64,000 nt of DNA from Saccopteryx bilineata (GCF_036850765.1 NC_089494.1:234006779-234070778); one strand, 5' to 3'; counted from the stretch's first letter, positions 48,561 through 61,267 are shown. Numbers and translations: made by a program. The notes: a model not told the origin generated them from the letters alone.

Positions 48561-48899
48561 AAGAAAGTCACTTGTTTGTCTTACACATTCTATTATGCCA
48601 AAATATGTGAAGTGTCAGGACAAACAGTACTTGGTGTCCATAGACAGAGAGAGCAGAAATGAGAAACAGAAGCATAACAAAGTAGATACTGGGGAAAGGG
48701 GTAATGAAGAAAAGCGGGGAGGACAAGAAAAGAAGTAAAATTTTTAAGAAATTATGAAAAGGAGATTTTAGCATTAACTGAACAAAATAGAAAATTTCCA
48801 TGTGCACATGTGCCTATGCATGTGAGAATAGAAAATAGACAGTTAGTTGCCTTCTCTAGTGGTTCTCATTGGCTATAACTAGAGGGGATGGTTTCAGGT

Positions 48900-49495
48900 T
48901 GTGGACTTGTAACTGCACAGGAACTTCATTTCTTTAATATGATTTTTTTCCTTCCTTTTGATTTAAACTGGCTTCATCCAGCACTCTGATTCACCTGCCT
49001 CCCCACTCGCTTAATCATAAAGCCCTCAGAACAATCAGGCCCCAGTCAACAATAAACAATCTTAAGACAAAGCCTCGGGTATACTGACAACAAAGAGATT
49101 CGGTCAAACTAAAGATAATGTCTAGGCCTCAGTTGTTTTCAGCTCCCGGCCCAGAAAATCAGTGAATCCAAATGAAGCTATCCAAGGCTGACTTCAGGAC
49201 CAGATGCACTGATCAACTACCGGTACCCAAGCACCAACCAGTCAGCAGAGACAATACCCTAACTCCCTTAGTCACTGTGATTAATGATTTATCCACATAT
49301 AACCCATTTTCTGAAAGCCATTGGGGAGCCAGGTGTTTGAGCACACACAACCTCACCTGTGACTCCAGCCTTGGTGCAACTTCTTCAACAAAGCACATGC
49401 TCATAGGAGATTTTAGAAGAGTCGATCCATTATACAATATATGTAAACAATTGAAATTGTGTCTGATACTGTTAACCACTCAATAAATTAGATAT
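48900..49495 (+). repeat. LTR-like segment of unclear family
   Basis: Low-confidence LTR call. CACCTGTGACTCCAGCC is followed by TTCTTCAACAAAGCA, which resembles an LTR R region with a polyadenylation-like signal. The preceding sequence is of similar GC and complexity. No TG...CA ends could be fixed. Confidence 0.4.
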
Positions 49496-49899
49496 TGTGA
49501 GGGGGAAAATAATTTATCTTCCACCTTTCTGGTTCTTGGCTGAAACACCTCTTGCAATAAAAGACAGGTTAACAGGAGAAAAAGAGTTTAATATTATGTA
49601 TAACTCCTTTACATTTAAGAGAGACCCAAGAAAATAACTCTTATAAATGAACCAAACCATTACTTTAAATGTCATCTCAAGCTAATGTTTTAAGGTACCA
49701 AAAGCTGAAAATTGATACTAATATTCTGGGAGGAAAGGTCAAGCTTTCCTATCAGGTTTTCCTGTCCCTTCCCTCCTTTAGGAAGGGGAGGGAGAAGAAT
49801 GTAGAAGTTTCTGGCTTGCAAGAACAATAGGTCATTTAGTTTTAAATCTAAAATAAAGATTAACCTAGAAACTTCTTCTCTTTCAATAGGAGGCAGAAT

Positions 49900-50285
49900 T
49901 TACATACCACCTTGCATTGATTGTAGTTCCTCCCCCTTCCTGGAATCTTGAGAGCAAAAGACCTCTAGGCTAGTGAGGGAAGATGAACCTTGAAAGATTT
50001 GTAAACATCTTTGATTGTGTTACCTTAAAAGTCTTAATGTTTCTGTATATCCCCTAAACAAATGTTGCCAGCCTATGCCATGATGTCATGCTCTCCCCTA
50101 CCCCTGTGTGATCAAGGGTATATAAACAGCCCCTGAACTATTTTTGACACTGCACGATTTGGGCTTGCAGATGCTCCGTGTCAGCCATATGCGGCCGGCA
50201 TATTAATAAATCTCCTCCTCTAATAAAACTCTTCAAAATTCATCTGGGCTGGGTATCTCTACGTGAACTCGATGAAATGAGGTAC
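49900..50285 (+). repeat. LTR-like segment with TATA box and polyadenylation signals
   Basis: A TATATAAACAGC box (about 50119) is followed about 85 bp later by two AATAAA signals (50205 and 50222) and then a TCATCTGGGCTGGGTATCTC block. That spacing is the U3-R-U5 layout of a retroviral LTR. The start is uncertain. No internal retroviral gene is visible beside it. Confidence 0.6.
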
Positions 50286-50399
50286 AGTGCCTTTCAGAAT
50301 CTGGGATGCAGTACTTTATAACACTAAAAACAAAAGAAGATGTTTGGGGTGCAGTTATGGGAGGTTACCAGAAAAATTACAGCAAACAAGGGAAGGTTG

Positions 50400-50767
50400 T
50401 GTAAGGTATTTTTCCTTAATGGGAAGGAAAGAAGGGGCCGGAGCCAGGAAGTGTGGAATAATAAAAGGCTTTATTGAGTACAGAGCACTTCCCACCTGAT
50501 GAGGTTCTCTGGTCCCGGGGGGAGAGGGGGGGGGGCAGGGCTCAGAGAAGTCGCAACGGGTGACTCGAGTGGGAGATATTTAAAGGGTCCCTAGGGTGGT
50601 CGAGCTAATATGACGTGGTGAAACCTCACTGGCTGACAGAGCTGTCGCTCTTTTCCAAAGGGCTCCTAGGAAGGTTCTTTTGGCACGCTTGGTTGTGGGC
50701 GGCCCTATCCAAAGTTCCTGGGCCTGAGTTCCTCATGTGACCTTCCCCCATTGCCCACCACCCTACA
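50400..50767 (-). repeat. LTR-like segment, antisense
   Basis: On minus it begins TGTAGGGTGGTGGGC near 50767 and contains the polyadenylation signal CAATAAAGCCTTTTATTATTC near 50470. A GC-rich U3/U5-like block and a G-run lie near 50518-50540. Opposite in strand to the LTRs on either side, so this is a nested or rearranged block. Confidence 0.6.
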
Positions 50768-50769
50768 GG

Positions 50770-51730
50770 CTGTAATGATAATATTTAAGTCTCAGTTTTC
50801 TCTATTGACAATAGTTCCTAGAGATTTAGAGTCATCCTTCTTTTCCTGGAACAAAGAGAGAGATACCCTTACAAATGGAAATTTCCCTCATAAATGGAAA
50901 TATATTTTATGGAAGGTTAACTTATATTCTGTTTTTCAGATCTCCCTTGTCTACTGTTGTTTACAAATAACCAGCTCAAAATAATATTCCAAAAAGGCAT
51001 ATTTGGGGGTGTCCATTTTGCTATCTTTCAATATAATCATAATCATTCAATCATCTTGTTTATTAAGTTGCACCACAGATTTCAGTGTCTACTCCCTAGA
51101 TCTATTTTTCTAGCAGAAATTTCACCTTAATTCCCCATAAATTCTAACTTTATACCTCAATGCATAAAGTAACCTGAAGATAATTAATAAAACAAATAGA
51201 ATTAATGACTCCAAGTCAGAGAAATTCCTGGGGGAAAGGAAATGGAATAAAATTTGGCAGTAGCTAGTGATTCATATCATATAGGGGTTCAAGTGCTAAT
51301 TCTGGGGACATGTAGGTCATATAGGAAGCATGGAGTGATTTCTTGAAAAAAAAATCTGGAAAACAATTGATAAGAGTAGTCCTCTTCTCTTCCTGTTTTT
51401 GCTCCATAGCCACCATAGCCAAATAGAACTGACAAGTTACTTCTTAATGTTCCTTGGAGCTACTCTGCTGGAGGCTGGGAATCCTCAGGGCCTGGGTTTT
51501 AGCAGAGGGATGGTGGGGCAGACTAGAGTCACATAAGGAGAGACTGGGATTTGTGGCTCTGGGAAAAGACCTCGAAGGACAGCCACCAGGATAACTGAGC
51601 TGAGTTTAGCTCCAACACTGTAGATGCCATCTTTCTACTGGAGCACTCCCCTCTATAGCCTTTACAAACAGTCAAATTATGATAAGGTGCCAAGGAACTG
51701 AATAACTGTAACATTAGTATTTTAAAAGGA
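50770..51730. other. Unassigned, possibly degenerate ERV-related sequence
   Basis: No open frame with retroviral motifs is seen. The CCAAAAAGGCATATTTGGGGGTG stretch near 50990 may belong to another LTR. Confidence 0.35.
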
Positions 51731-52635
51731 AGATTCTGGCCCCCTTGCCCCTCTTTTCTGAAGGAGTAAAAACAAGAAGAGCTTGCAGGGGCAACTGAGT
51801 CGGCTAGTTATACTCTAACTACTTCTTATAGTTCTCTGGAAAGACAGGCGCCACCTGCTAGACAGAGGAAAGAAGACAGACTCTATCTGAAAACCCCTTT
51901 CTCTTCTCTTTTCTTAAAAGCCTTCAGGAAACAATGTTTACGTGCCTTAATTAAAATGTCCTACACTACTCCTGACTCACCCTCCCATCCTGGATTCATG
52001 ACAGTGAGTATACCTCTAGACAAAGGGATCATGAGCCCCGCCCCTTGCATGAAAAACCTGTATTCTGTTACATTTTATATGCTTTCTAATAATCATCATT
52101 TTGAAATTCTTTGTATGTATAAAACTTATAAACTAAGCAAGTGGGGACTAGCTTTAGACTTCCTAATAAGCTAACCTCAACACTCTTAGCAAAAGTAACT
52201 TCATTTAGCTTCTCTCCTTATCCTAAACTAAACATTTTCCACTGCTGTGGTGACAGGGATAGGTTGTAAATCCTAGAATGTTTGCGAATGTCTTTGCCAG
52301 GTATGTAAAACATTTATCACTACTGCGTTATCTTATGGTCTTAGTGTGTAGAAATGTTTTTCCTTTTGATAGATCCTATAGGTAAACGTTTTAACAAGAC
52401 AGTAAAATTCAATGAGCTTGTTAGTAAGATTAATGATTTTTGTACCATGCTCCCCACTACCCCCCAACCAGTACATGATTTTTGTCTTTAAAAGCAGCCT
52501 CAGAACTGTGTTCAGGGCTGCACAATTTGTGTTTGATATACCCCATGCATGTCACCGGCAATAAAGCTTCTTCTAAAATTTCTTCTGTAACCTCCCTTCG
52601 TGTCTCTGTGGAACTCACTGGTTACTTTACAACAA
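51731..52635 (+). repeat. LTR-like segment, sense
   Basis: The 3' part has CATGCATGTCACCGGCAATAAAGCTTC (polyadenylation signal near 52560) and ends GTTACTTTACAACA, the form of an LTR R-U5. TTTAAAAGCAGCC (about 52487) can serve as a TATA-like box. It resembles the LTR at 49900 in its R region. The left boundary is a guess. Confidence 0.55.
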
Positions 52636-52689
52636 AATGCTTTTAGTGCTGAATAGAGTATTGAAAAAAATTATTGAACATTTCTTGTG

Positions 52690-52900
52690 TCTGTTACTTT
52701 TTCGAAATTCTTTATATGTTACCTTATTAAATCTTTATTATAACACTGTGAAGTCAATATTATCTCTATTTTATAGATAAAGACATTTAAGTAGAGAGAA
52801 GTTAGTTAATTTGCGCAAGGTTACACAGATGCTAAGTAAGAAAGATTTGATTAAAACCTGTCTGACTCTAAAGCCCATGTTTTTGGTCAAGAATCTGTTC
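52690..52900 (-). repeat. MIR SINE, antisense
   Basis: The blocks AACACTGTGAAGTCAATATT, TTTTATAGATAAAGACATTT, GCGCAAGGTTACACAGATGC and TGTCTGACTCTAAAGCCCATG match antisense MIR closely. Confidence 0.85.
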
Positions 52901-52929
52901 CGCCTATTATTTCCTAGTACCAGTAATAA

Positions 52930-53274
52930 CAGCCATACCTTGTTCTATTGCATTTCACTGTAATTGTGCCTTTTTACAAATTGAGGGTTTGTGTCAACCC
53001 AACATTAAACAAGTTGTTGCCATTTTTCCAATAGACTCACAGGAGGATAACCATTTTTAGCAAAAAAAAAAAGTTGTTTTAATTAAGGTATGTACATTGT
53101 TGGTTTTTTTTTTTAGCATAAGGCTATTATACACTTATTAGACAACAATATAGTGTAAGTATAACTTTTATATGCACTGGGAAACCAAAATGTTTGTCTT
53201 ACTCACTTTGTTGTGATATTCTCTTTACTACAGCACTCTGGAACTGAATCCTTTGTATCTCCAAAGGTGTGCCC
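52930..53274 (+). mobile_element. Tigger-type MITE (pogo/Tc1-mariner)
   Basis: The left end CAGCCATACCTTGTTCTATTGC and the right end (TGTGATATTCTCTTTACTAC...CCAAAGGTGTGCCCAT) match the ends of the primate-to-eutherian Tigger1-type elements, with the TTTAATTAAGGTATGTACATTG internal block. It is an internally deleted, non-autonomous derivative, old, with an expected TA target. No transposase coding sequence remains. Confidence 0.8.
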
Positions 53275-56139
53275 ATAAATTAATCAAATTCACCTCACCA
53301 TAATAACATATTCATGTATCATCTTATATTATACCATTCTCATCTAGACTTTCTAATTTTTCTTGACAATAAATCTCTAAATTATAACAAACAAAATATC
53401 CCTTTACAGAACAGGCATTCAGAAGAAGGCCCCCAACACATGCCTCTGTGGCATGTGGATTATTTTGAGCTAAAGGCAATTGAGACCCTGCAAGCTCACA
53501 AGAAACTACGACCTCTCCCTTAAAGGATTTAAATTAGGGGCCTTACCCATAATGAGTTTTCACCAGAAATAACATTGTATGACCTAACTATATGGCAGGT
53601 CAAACTTCTAATTATTGAACATCTGCTCTTCTTATCATCCTGTGAATGACTTTCTATTTTTCTGAAGCCGCACAGTGCCTTCCCTCCTCCTTCACTCAGA
53701 ATGTCATACATACTTCATTTTCCCTTTCTTTCTCTGAGACTTTCATGTAGGAGGGGTTTCTGACTGTCTCGGGTATGTGGAATTCCCATACATACTTATG
53801 TAATTAATTTGGTTATTTTTCCTTGTTAATCGATCTCATGTAAATTTAATTATTAGACCAGTGAAAGAATCTAAGAGGACAGAAGAAAGAGTATAGGAAT
53901 TTGATGAGATGGTGCCAATTCTAGTTAGCAAGGAGAAGAGCCAAGACACAAACTTCTGACCCTGAATTTCATTTGAGAATTAAATGTGTGTCCGTGTAAG
54001 TTATAAGCAGTAGTAAAACATGTTCCACCAGAATGATCTGGACAGAAAAAGTTGAGCAAGGATGGTCAAAACAGCAAACTTTCTAACAGAGGCAGAAATT
54101 GAGGCTAAAACATCTAGACTAGGGAATAAGTAAAAAGTTCAAGTGGCTAGTACAGAATGAGTACATCTAAAGTACAAAATAAAGATATTATCTAAGATTA
54201 TGTTCATACAAATGAGAAGTGAGTTAGCTGACATCTTTCCAGCTATAAGAGAGGCATGCTCAAGTAACTTAGGGTTCTATGTAAGAATAAACCAGAGGAG
54301 AGGAGAAATGTATATCTGATCACATTATTTTCTTGTTTTATAGTTGCCAAGATTTCAATAACTTGTATGGTATAGATCAGAATCTTTAGGGTGATTTACA
54401 AACCTTCCAATATATAAGCCATGGCTTTATATTCAGCAGAGTTTCTAGCCATCACTACTACTCAACTAAGCTTATATCAGCTCTTCAAAGGGGTTATGAT
54501 CTCTTCCCTCTAAGCCTTTAAAACATTGCATGTTTTTACTTCAAAGACAAAATAAGAGGATTTGACTTGGTCTAGCAATCACCATCCAGTGCTATGCAAA
54601 AGCTCTGCTCATAGACAAGTTCACAGCCAAGCAGGTCAATAGGGGTCATTCATCAAGGCACCGTTTTCTTCCACTGTGACACTAGGTGATCTGCGGTTAC
54701 AAAACTAGCTGCAGTTAATTTCTTCAACAAGAGTTTGTGGGAGTGGAATGTCCAGCCAAACATGGAAAATTACAGCAGAAGATCCAGTCAAAATGCAGAA
54801 GAGACAACCAAAATCATTGCTGGGAGCACCTCAAAGATACAGTCATACACCACCACCTAGTCCCTTCTTGTTGAGTCAACAAATTGTTAATTGTTCCATA
54901 TAGGTTAGTAGGTATGAAGAGGACAGTGAAATTGCATGAGTGCCTTAAACAAGCAACAACCATTAACAAAATCATTAATGAGGGTCATGTTTACCCCTTT
55001 ATCACCAACTCTTAATTATTTGTTTGAACGGAGAGCCCGTTATTACCAGTCCACACTGCAGGCAGTAAAGGAAATTCTGCTTACATTTCTCAAGTATGAT
55101 TTGCAGAATTTTGCCAAGCTGAGCTTTAGTTTGACATACAGTTTTAATAACAAGGTTGCTAAGGAACAGTTTTTCTTTACAACTGATATAGGAAGCTCAT
55201 TAGTGGATTCGCTAATTAGTCTGGCTTTAATAGATAAACACACTGAAGTAGGAAGACAGACTAATCGGTTTTGCTAAAAGAGATGGCTACCATCCATTTC
55301 TAAAATCCTCGGGCTTATAATGAAATATCCTAATTCCAATGAAAAATCTTTGAAAAAAAGTTATAATAGACTGCTATATTTTAAAATTTCATATCACTGT
55401 AACTATATAAAACAGTAGATTGATGATCATAACAGGTATTACCATTGTCTCTTTCAAAATAACCATTAAATATTACAAGTTACATTTGCATATAACACCA
55501 TTTTCATTGTCCTAAAGGCATTGGCAAAAAAAAAAAATCATTAAACAGGTTTGTTTCATGGCTTAGGACATTCCAAATAAACCATATATTTTGGAGTTTG
55601 GTGTGAACAAATCTGACCTGTCAAGTAATCAACTAATTAAATAGTTTTATACATTGTTTGATTTTTTACATTGCATAAACCAAGTGATATATTTCAATAG
55701 AATTTAGCACTTATTGTACTATTCTATTATTTTTGCTTTCTTATTTCAGTAGTATATTAACAAAAGTATCATTAAAAAAACTTAAATATTTCAAGAAGTA
55801 GACTTACAAAGGAACTTCAGTTACAGAGGTATGAACAGGGATAAAGAAATAAATAAGGAATGGTGAGACACCCAAAGCAACAATGGAAAACCATTACCAC
55901 TTCTGGGATTGAAAAGACAAGAAGAATATTTTCAGAGCCCACTGAGAACTGGAACTTTGGAGGAGAGGCCAGCTGGTATGCAGCTACTGCCAGAGAGCTC
56001 CTAAAGAAGCAAAGGAGGAGCTATGGTCTTGACTCCAATCTGCTCCAATCTGCCAGTGGCTCCCATTGACTTGACCCAACTGGAAGACAGCCAGGTCAGG
56101 AAGTTTTAAGCTCAGCCTCCTTTCATTTTATAGATGAAG
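53275..56139. other. Repeat-poor intergenic stretch
   Basis: No gene is seen. 54640-55290 is a repeat-free, mixed-complexity block with A/T-rich homeodomain-type words (for example AATTAG near 55213, TTTAATAG) and is a candidate conserved noncoding element. A frame of 113 codons (54936-55277) has no motif and a similar antisense frame. Confidence 0.4.
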
Positions 56140-56580
56140 GCTGTGATGGTAGACATAATAATGCCCCCCAAAGATGTTCACATCTTAATATCAGAAATCT
56201 GTGAATATGTTGCCTTACATGGCAAAAGCGACTTCACAATTCTGAGTAAGTAGCTTGAGATGGGAAGATTATCCTGGTTTATGGAGATGTGCTTAATGTG
56301 ATGAACAACAAATGATCTTAGAAGAGTGAGGTAGAAGAGTAGAGTCAGTAAAAAACAAAAAACCACAACAAAAAACACCAAGAAGAGGTCAGAGTGATGT
56401 GAAGAGGTTTTGTGCAGGGAATGCAGGTAATCTCTTAAAGCTGGAAAAAGCAAGGAAATAGATTATACCTACAAGTTCTGGAAGAAACAACTGCCAATAT
56501 CTTGATTTTTGGGCTTCTGACCTCCAAACTATAAAATTCATTTCTACTGTTTTATGCCATTTAATATGTGATTTATTTCA
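56140..56580 (+). repeat. MaLR-type LTR (MLT1-like)
   Basis: The blocks ACATAATAATGCCCCCCAAAG, GAATATGTTGCCTTACATGG, GAGATGGGAAGATTATCCTGG, GAGTGATGTGAAGAGG and GGGCTTCTGACCTCCAAACT occur in MaLR order. The end block (TAACTAATGCAA near 56930) lies beyond a TC-rich interruption. Confidence 0.75.
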
Positions 56581-56700
56581 GCCTCACTTCTTCCTTCTCA
56601 CTCTTTCTCTCCTACTCTTTCTTCTCTCTCTCTCTCTCTCCCACACTCTCTTACTCTTTTTCCCACACTCTCTCTCTTCTTCTCTCTCTCTCCCATTCTG
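56581..56700. repeat. TC-rich simple-sequence block
   Basis: CTCTCTCTC runs with ACTCT/CCCAC interruptions, two to three imperfect copies of a CCCACACTCTCTTACTC-like unit. Confidence 0.85.
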
Positions 56701-56709
56701 TTTCAATCT

Positions 56710-56945
56710 CTGAGATATGTAGAACTCAAATGATGAAAGAAATCTAGCTTCCCAACAAAAGACCTATGAGTGAACTTGGAAGAGGAACTTGCAGCTCAGT
56801 CGACTCTTCTGAGACCGCCATCCTAGGCACAAACTAGGGAAAGTTCCTGAGCCAGGCAACTCAGATAATATGTGTTGTTTTAAGAGGTTATATTGTGAGA
56901 TAATTTTTTATGCGATAATCAGTAACTAATGCAATCTTCTGTTGG
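56710..56945 (+). repeat. LTR 3' end, probably MaLR-like
   Basis: GATAATATGTGTTGTTTTAAG and TCAGTAACTAATGCAATC are typical MLT/MST ends. It may be the displaced end of the 56140 LTR or a second LTR. Confidence 0.5.
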
Positions 56946-57706
56946 AATGACCATTTTTAGATGTGCCTTAAATTTTTCAATGTACCCTACACATCACTTT
57001 TTATTTTTCTTCTCCTCATCTGGTTAATTTTTTCAGGCTTGTATTTCTGTGTACTCTTCAACTCTGTCTACTTTACCCATCCCTTATGTCTTTCTTTATT
57101 TCAAAAAGTATGTATTTTTATCCATTTATTAATATTTAGTTTATTTCAGAATTATCTTTGCTTTTTAAAAATATTATCTGTTTTTAAATTTTCAATTATA
57201 TATATATATATGTCATATATATATATATATATATTCAACTGGTATTCATTGTTCTGTATTTGATTCTATAATGTATAGCCTAAATTGGCACTGTGTCTAG
57301 TAATTATTCCTGTTGTCTCTCAAACATGGTGGTTTATTTCTTTGTTTATTGGCAATCTTTGTTGTCTCATTTTTATTTTCTCACATAGCCACAGGAATTT
57401 TAAAGACCTGAGTTGGGGATTGTTTAAACTCTAGAAAAGATTTATATTTGCCTGTGATGGAATTTAAGGTTAATGCCAATCTGGAACCACTTTAGCTTTC
57501 TTTTGAAAATCATAGACTTATTGTAAAAAACCTCGGACTTAATTCCAACACTTAGCAGATGGATTGATCTGTTGCAGTGCTGATGCTTCCATTGTGCTGT
57601 GAGATCCCATCACATAGTTTATATTTAGGTGTGTGTGAGGATGTGTGATCCTTAGCTTGCTCTTACTTCTTGGGAATTCACAGACATGTGAAAAGAAATG
57701 GTTTAC
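56946..57706. other. AT-rich intergenic sequence
   Basis: Includes a TA microsatellite at 57199-57235 with an intervening TGTCATA. No gene is recognised. Confidence 0.4.
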
Positions 57707-57707
57707 T

Positions 57708-58082
57708 AAAGATCTAGCTGCCCTGACTGGTTAGCTCAGTGGCAGAGCATCAGCCTGGCGTGCGGGAGTCCTGGGTTTGATTCCCGGCCAGGGCACACAG
57801 AAAAAGTGCCCATCTGCTTCATCACCCCTCCCCCTCTCTTTCCTCTCTGTCTCTCTCTTCCCTTCCCACAGCCAAGGCTCCATTGGAGCAAAGTTTGCCT
57901 GGGTGCTGAGGATGGCTCTGTGGCCTCTACCTCAGGTGCTAGCTAGAATGGCTGTGATTGTGGCAGAGAGCATCACCCCCTGGTGCGCATGCCGGGTGGA
58001 TCCCAGTCAGGCGCATGCGGGAGTCTGACTGCCTCCTTGTTTCCAACTTCAGAAAAGTACAAAAAAAAAAAAGATCTAGCTG
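57708..58082 (+). mobile_element. Bat tRNA-SINE with 13-bp target duplication
   Basis: AAAGATCTAGCTG occurs at 57708-57720 and 58070-58082. The head is CCCTGACTGGTTAGCTCAGTGG and the B box is GGTTTGATTCCCGG. It is slightly diverged, with one short deletion in the body. Confidence 0.92.
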
Positions 58083-60299
58083 TTTTATAGTCAGAGGTGC
58101 TTCACAGTGCATAGCTCATCAAATTGCTGAAAGCAGGCATCTTTGTGTTCTTAATTAATTCATATTATTTTATCACATGATATTGATATTTAATTTACAT
58201 AACAACTCCCCATAGCTGAACACTCGGAGGTGTTTTTGTACTGCATAATAATCCTCTTCAAGGATACCTTTTGTTTGATCAGTCTGAGAGGATCATAGAG
58301 AACCTGACACAGGTGTGTGAAAGACTATGAGAAAATGAGGTCATGAAATTAACTGCAAAGAATGAAGTATACCAATTTTGGGGTTTTGCTGAGAGCTGAT
58401 TCAGTTTATAGGATAAGAAATTTTACTACATTAATATCCTCTAGATCACATAAACTTTTTAAAAAAGTAATTTTCCTAAAAAAAAAAATAACCTGCACAG
58501 GAGTTTATTTCTACTACTAAGGTAAAAGGGCCAAGAAAAGGTTATATTAAGAAAACCACTTTTACTTACATTACTGCTGACAAGGCCAAAACCAGCAAAA
58601 CAAACATGCTAGGTTTCAGCTGGCTAAATGATTAACTTAGCAAAAGTCGAAGCTGCTGACACCCTAATAAGAAAAGATTTATTTTCAAAAGCTCTGTTGT
58701 TGCATCTGCAGAAGATTATGTAACAATGTGCTATATATTTTTTCTTAAAAAAAATCGGTTAACTCTGAAATATTTCCAGAAGAGAAGATTGGAAGCTCTT
58801 AAAAGGACTGAGGGCTATGCTTGGAAAATACGTAAGGCAATATTCTCTATCTTCCTTTCACCTGCTTTTCTATAAGCTATCTGCTAAAATGAGATGATAT
58901 TTATTTCAAAAACTATCTAAGGGCATGTTTTTCCTTTCGAATTGGTTTTGACCCATGTACATGTGTAAAATGTGGCCTAAACAAATAGTCCATATTTTAG
59001 AGCCTATTCCTGATTGCTCTAACTTATTCATGTGATGGAAGCCTTTTATCATTTTTATACTCTTACAATCTTTGAATTTCAAAGTAGTATCATGAAACAG
59101 GTCATAAAGTTATTGATATCATCTTAAAATTTAGATATTTGCTTGTCATCTTTATGATTTTAACAGTGTATCCTAGGAAGAGCTGCCTCTAGACTTAAAG
59201 TTCAATAGATAAAAAGGTTGATCCATACTTGTAAAAATGTGTGCCATATTCTTGCTTTAAAGAAGAATAGTGTGTTCTCGAGACTTATATTCCTTGACTG
59301 TTATCACCCAGAACAGTTGTTCTTCCATAGTTGTCATCTGAATACATGGCCTAGAAATGTAGTATTTTTTTTTTCCTTTGTAGCATTTATAGTACGTTCA
59401 AAATACTTTATTATTTTAACGTAAACTAAGAAAGTTAGTTGAAGAATCTTAAGCAATTAACAATTCTTATACCGTGAATTATGTGACTATATTTGACAAT
59501 ATATTAAAAATATGTTTTTCTTAATCTGGAATTTTAAAGGGAACTATAGGCATACCACATTAAGAATAAAGCATTTGTTTACAATGTTCCTATGACATAC
59601 TTATTTTGAAATATTGAAAGCTTATTGATTTCTTTTAAAGAAGATCCTTTGTCATTAACTAAAATTTTCAATTAAACTATAGTGTGTTGAAGTAAATTTT
59701 AAAATGAAAGAAAATTAAATTACAGACCATTATAGAAACTTAATACACACTGGCTTAAAAGATTTTATTAGTACTGTTTAAAAATAGATTTTTTTTCCCT
59801 CAGAATTAAAAGTACTTTCCAAGATAAAGTAATTTTGATATTTTAAATAATGACCTCATTTTAGAATGTTCTAACCAACAATTACTTCAGTTAATTATCA
59901 GTATATGAAAAAGTAAGTTTTTATTTTATCTCAGTATGAAATAGATAAAACAACAGAAGTCATTGTGATGAAATATCAACAGAAGTAGTAGTGCTTCTTC
60001 ATTATGCCTCTTGGATAGTCTCCCAATATCTCTTCAAGTAAATTTCTCTAGTCCTTCAGGTTTGAAATGTTGCTTTGTAACTCTATCATAGGCCTTAATT
60101 AGAATGTCTCACTTTTTTGTGTGTATTAACTAAGAATCATAAAGAGCAATTTTTGATGAGATTCTACTGTTGACATCAGGTTCTATTTGGTAGACTATTT
60201 TTTTTTCCACTTGGATCATTTTGTTCAATTACATTAGAACAAAAGTTGTGAGAATTTATCATAACAACCATGGTATATTGCAGTTTTTAAAAAATAATG
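58083..60299. other. Repeat-poor intergenic stretch
   Basis: No gene or repeat recognised. 58480-58760 is a mixed-complexity, repeat-free block with two TGCTGAC words (58573 and 58653) and is a candidate regulatory or conserved element. Confidence 0.4.
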
Positions 60300-60658
60300 A
60301 CTTAAACCAGTGGTAGTCAACCTGGTCCCTACCACCCACTAGTGGGCGTTCCAGCTTTCATGGTGGGCGGAGCGGAGCAACCAAAGTATAAATAAAAAGA
60401 TAGATTAATCTATAGTAAGTTGTTTATAAAGATTTATTCTGCCAAACAGCGAAAATCCAACATAAAGTACTTAGTAATTATTATTATATACTTTAACTTG
60501 CTGTAACTCTGCTTTATAAGTTTTATAAAGTAAACTTACTTTCCTACTTTATAAATCACCATTACTGTGAAACTGGTGGGCGGTTAGAAAATTTTACTAC
60601 TAACAGAGATACAAAAGTGGGCGGTGGTATAAAAAGGTTGACTACTCCTGACTTAAAC
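60300..60658 (+). mobile_element. hAT-type MITE (343 bp) with perfect 8-bp target duplication
   Basis: The element is 60308-60650. ACTTAAAC flanks both ends identically (60300-60307, 60651-60658). The left end CAGTGGTAGTCAACC pairs with the right end read in reverse as CAGGAGTAGTCAACC. Subterminal ACTAGTGGGCG, GGTGGGCGG and AAAGTGGGCGGTGG words are GC-rich inside an AT-rich core. No coding capacity. Confidence 0.95.
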
Positions 60659-61267
60659 CCTAATAAACATTTTTTTAAAAAACAAACACTTTTATATAAA
60701 CACACAGAGTCTATCAGCATTATAAAGTGTCATTGTTCAATTATTAAATACAATGAAAGGAGACATTGAGTTTTTGTTCCCAACTGCTCTATTTTCTACT
60801 AAGGTCCATGAATTAATAGGAAGCAATATAGCTATTGAGACACTAAAATATTATGTTAGATGCAATTAATTTAACTTTAGTGGGGAAAAAGTTCATATTC
60901 ACCCTACAAAAATTTTTCCTATGACATTCTTCAATTAAGTATTACTTTGTAATTAAAATTGCTTAAGCTTCAAAAAAAATCTATTGTATCTATCAGATTT
61001 CATCTTATAAACAACTCTACTCTTCACTTTCTAATATTAATAACACTGCAGATTCTAATATGTTTTTTTAAACCTTTCAAGATTGATAATCCTTATTTTA
61101 TCCTCATAATGTGGCATTCCTGATTCTAAATTACTTTGATTACTGAAGTTATTCTTATCCATAGTTTCTCAAACTCCTAAAATCAATATTTAAATTATGT
61201 AAAGAGTTTCATTTGTTAATACGCAATGTGATGTATAAGAATCACATGATGATTACTTTTTTCCCTT
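60659..61267. other. AT-rich intergenic sequence
   Basis: No gene or repeat recognised. Confidence 0.4.

Noticed and set aside
50511..50540. CpG island or G-quadruplex promoter
   Set aside because: The G-run is short and belongs to an antisense LTR-like segment. CpG density outside it is low. A G-quadruplex is possible but not supported.
48900..52635. Complete endogenous retrovirus
   Set aside because: No gag, pol or env sequence recognised between the LTR-like segments, and their strands differ.
54936..55277. 113-codon open frame as a possible small gene
   Set aside because: There is no recognisable motif, no splice or promoter evidence, and a comparable antisense frame exists. AT-rich sequence with a few chance long frames is expected in 64 kb.
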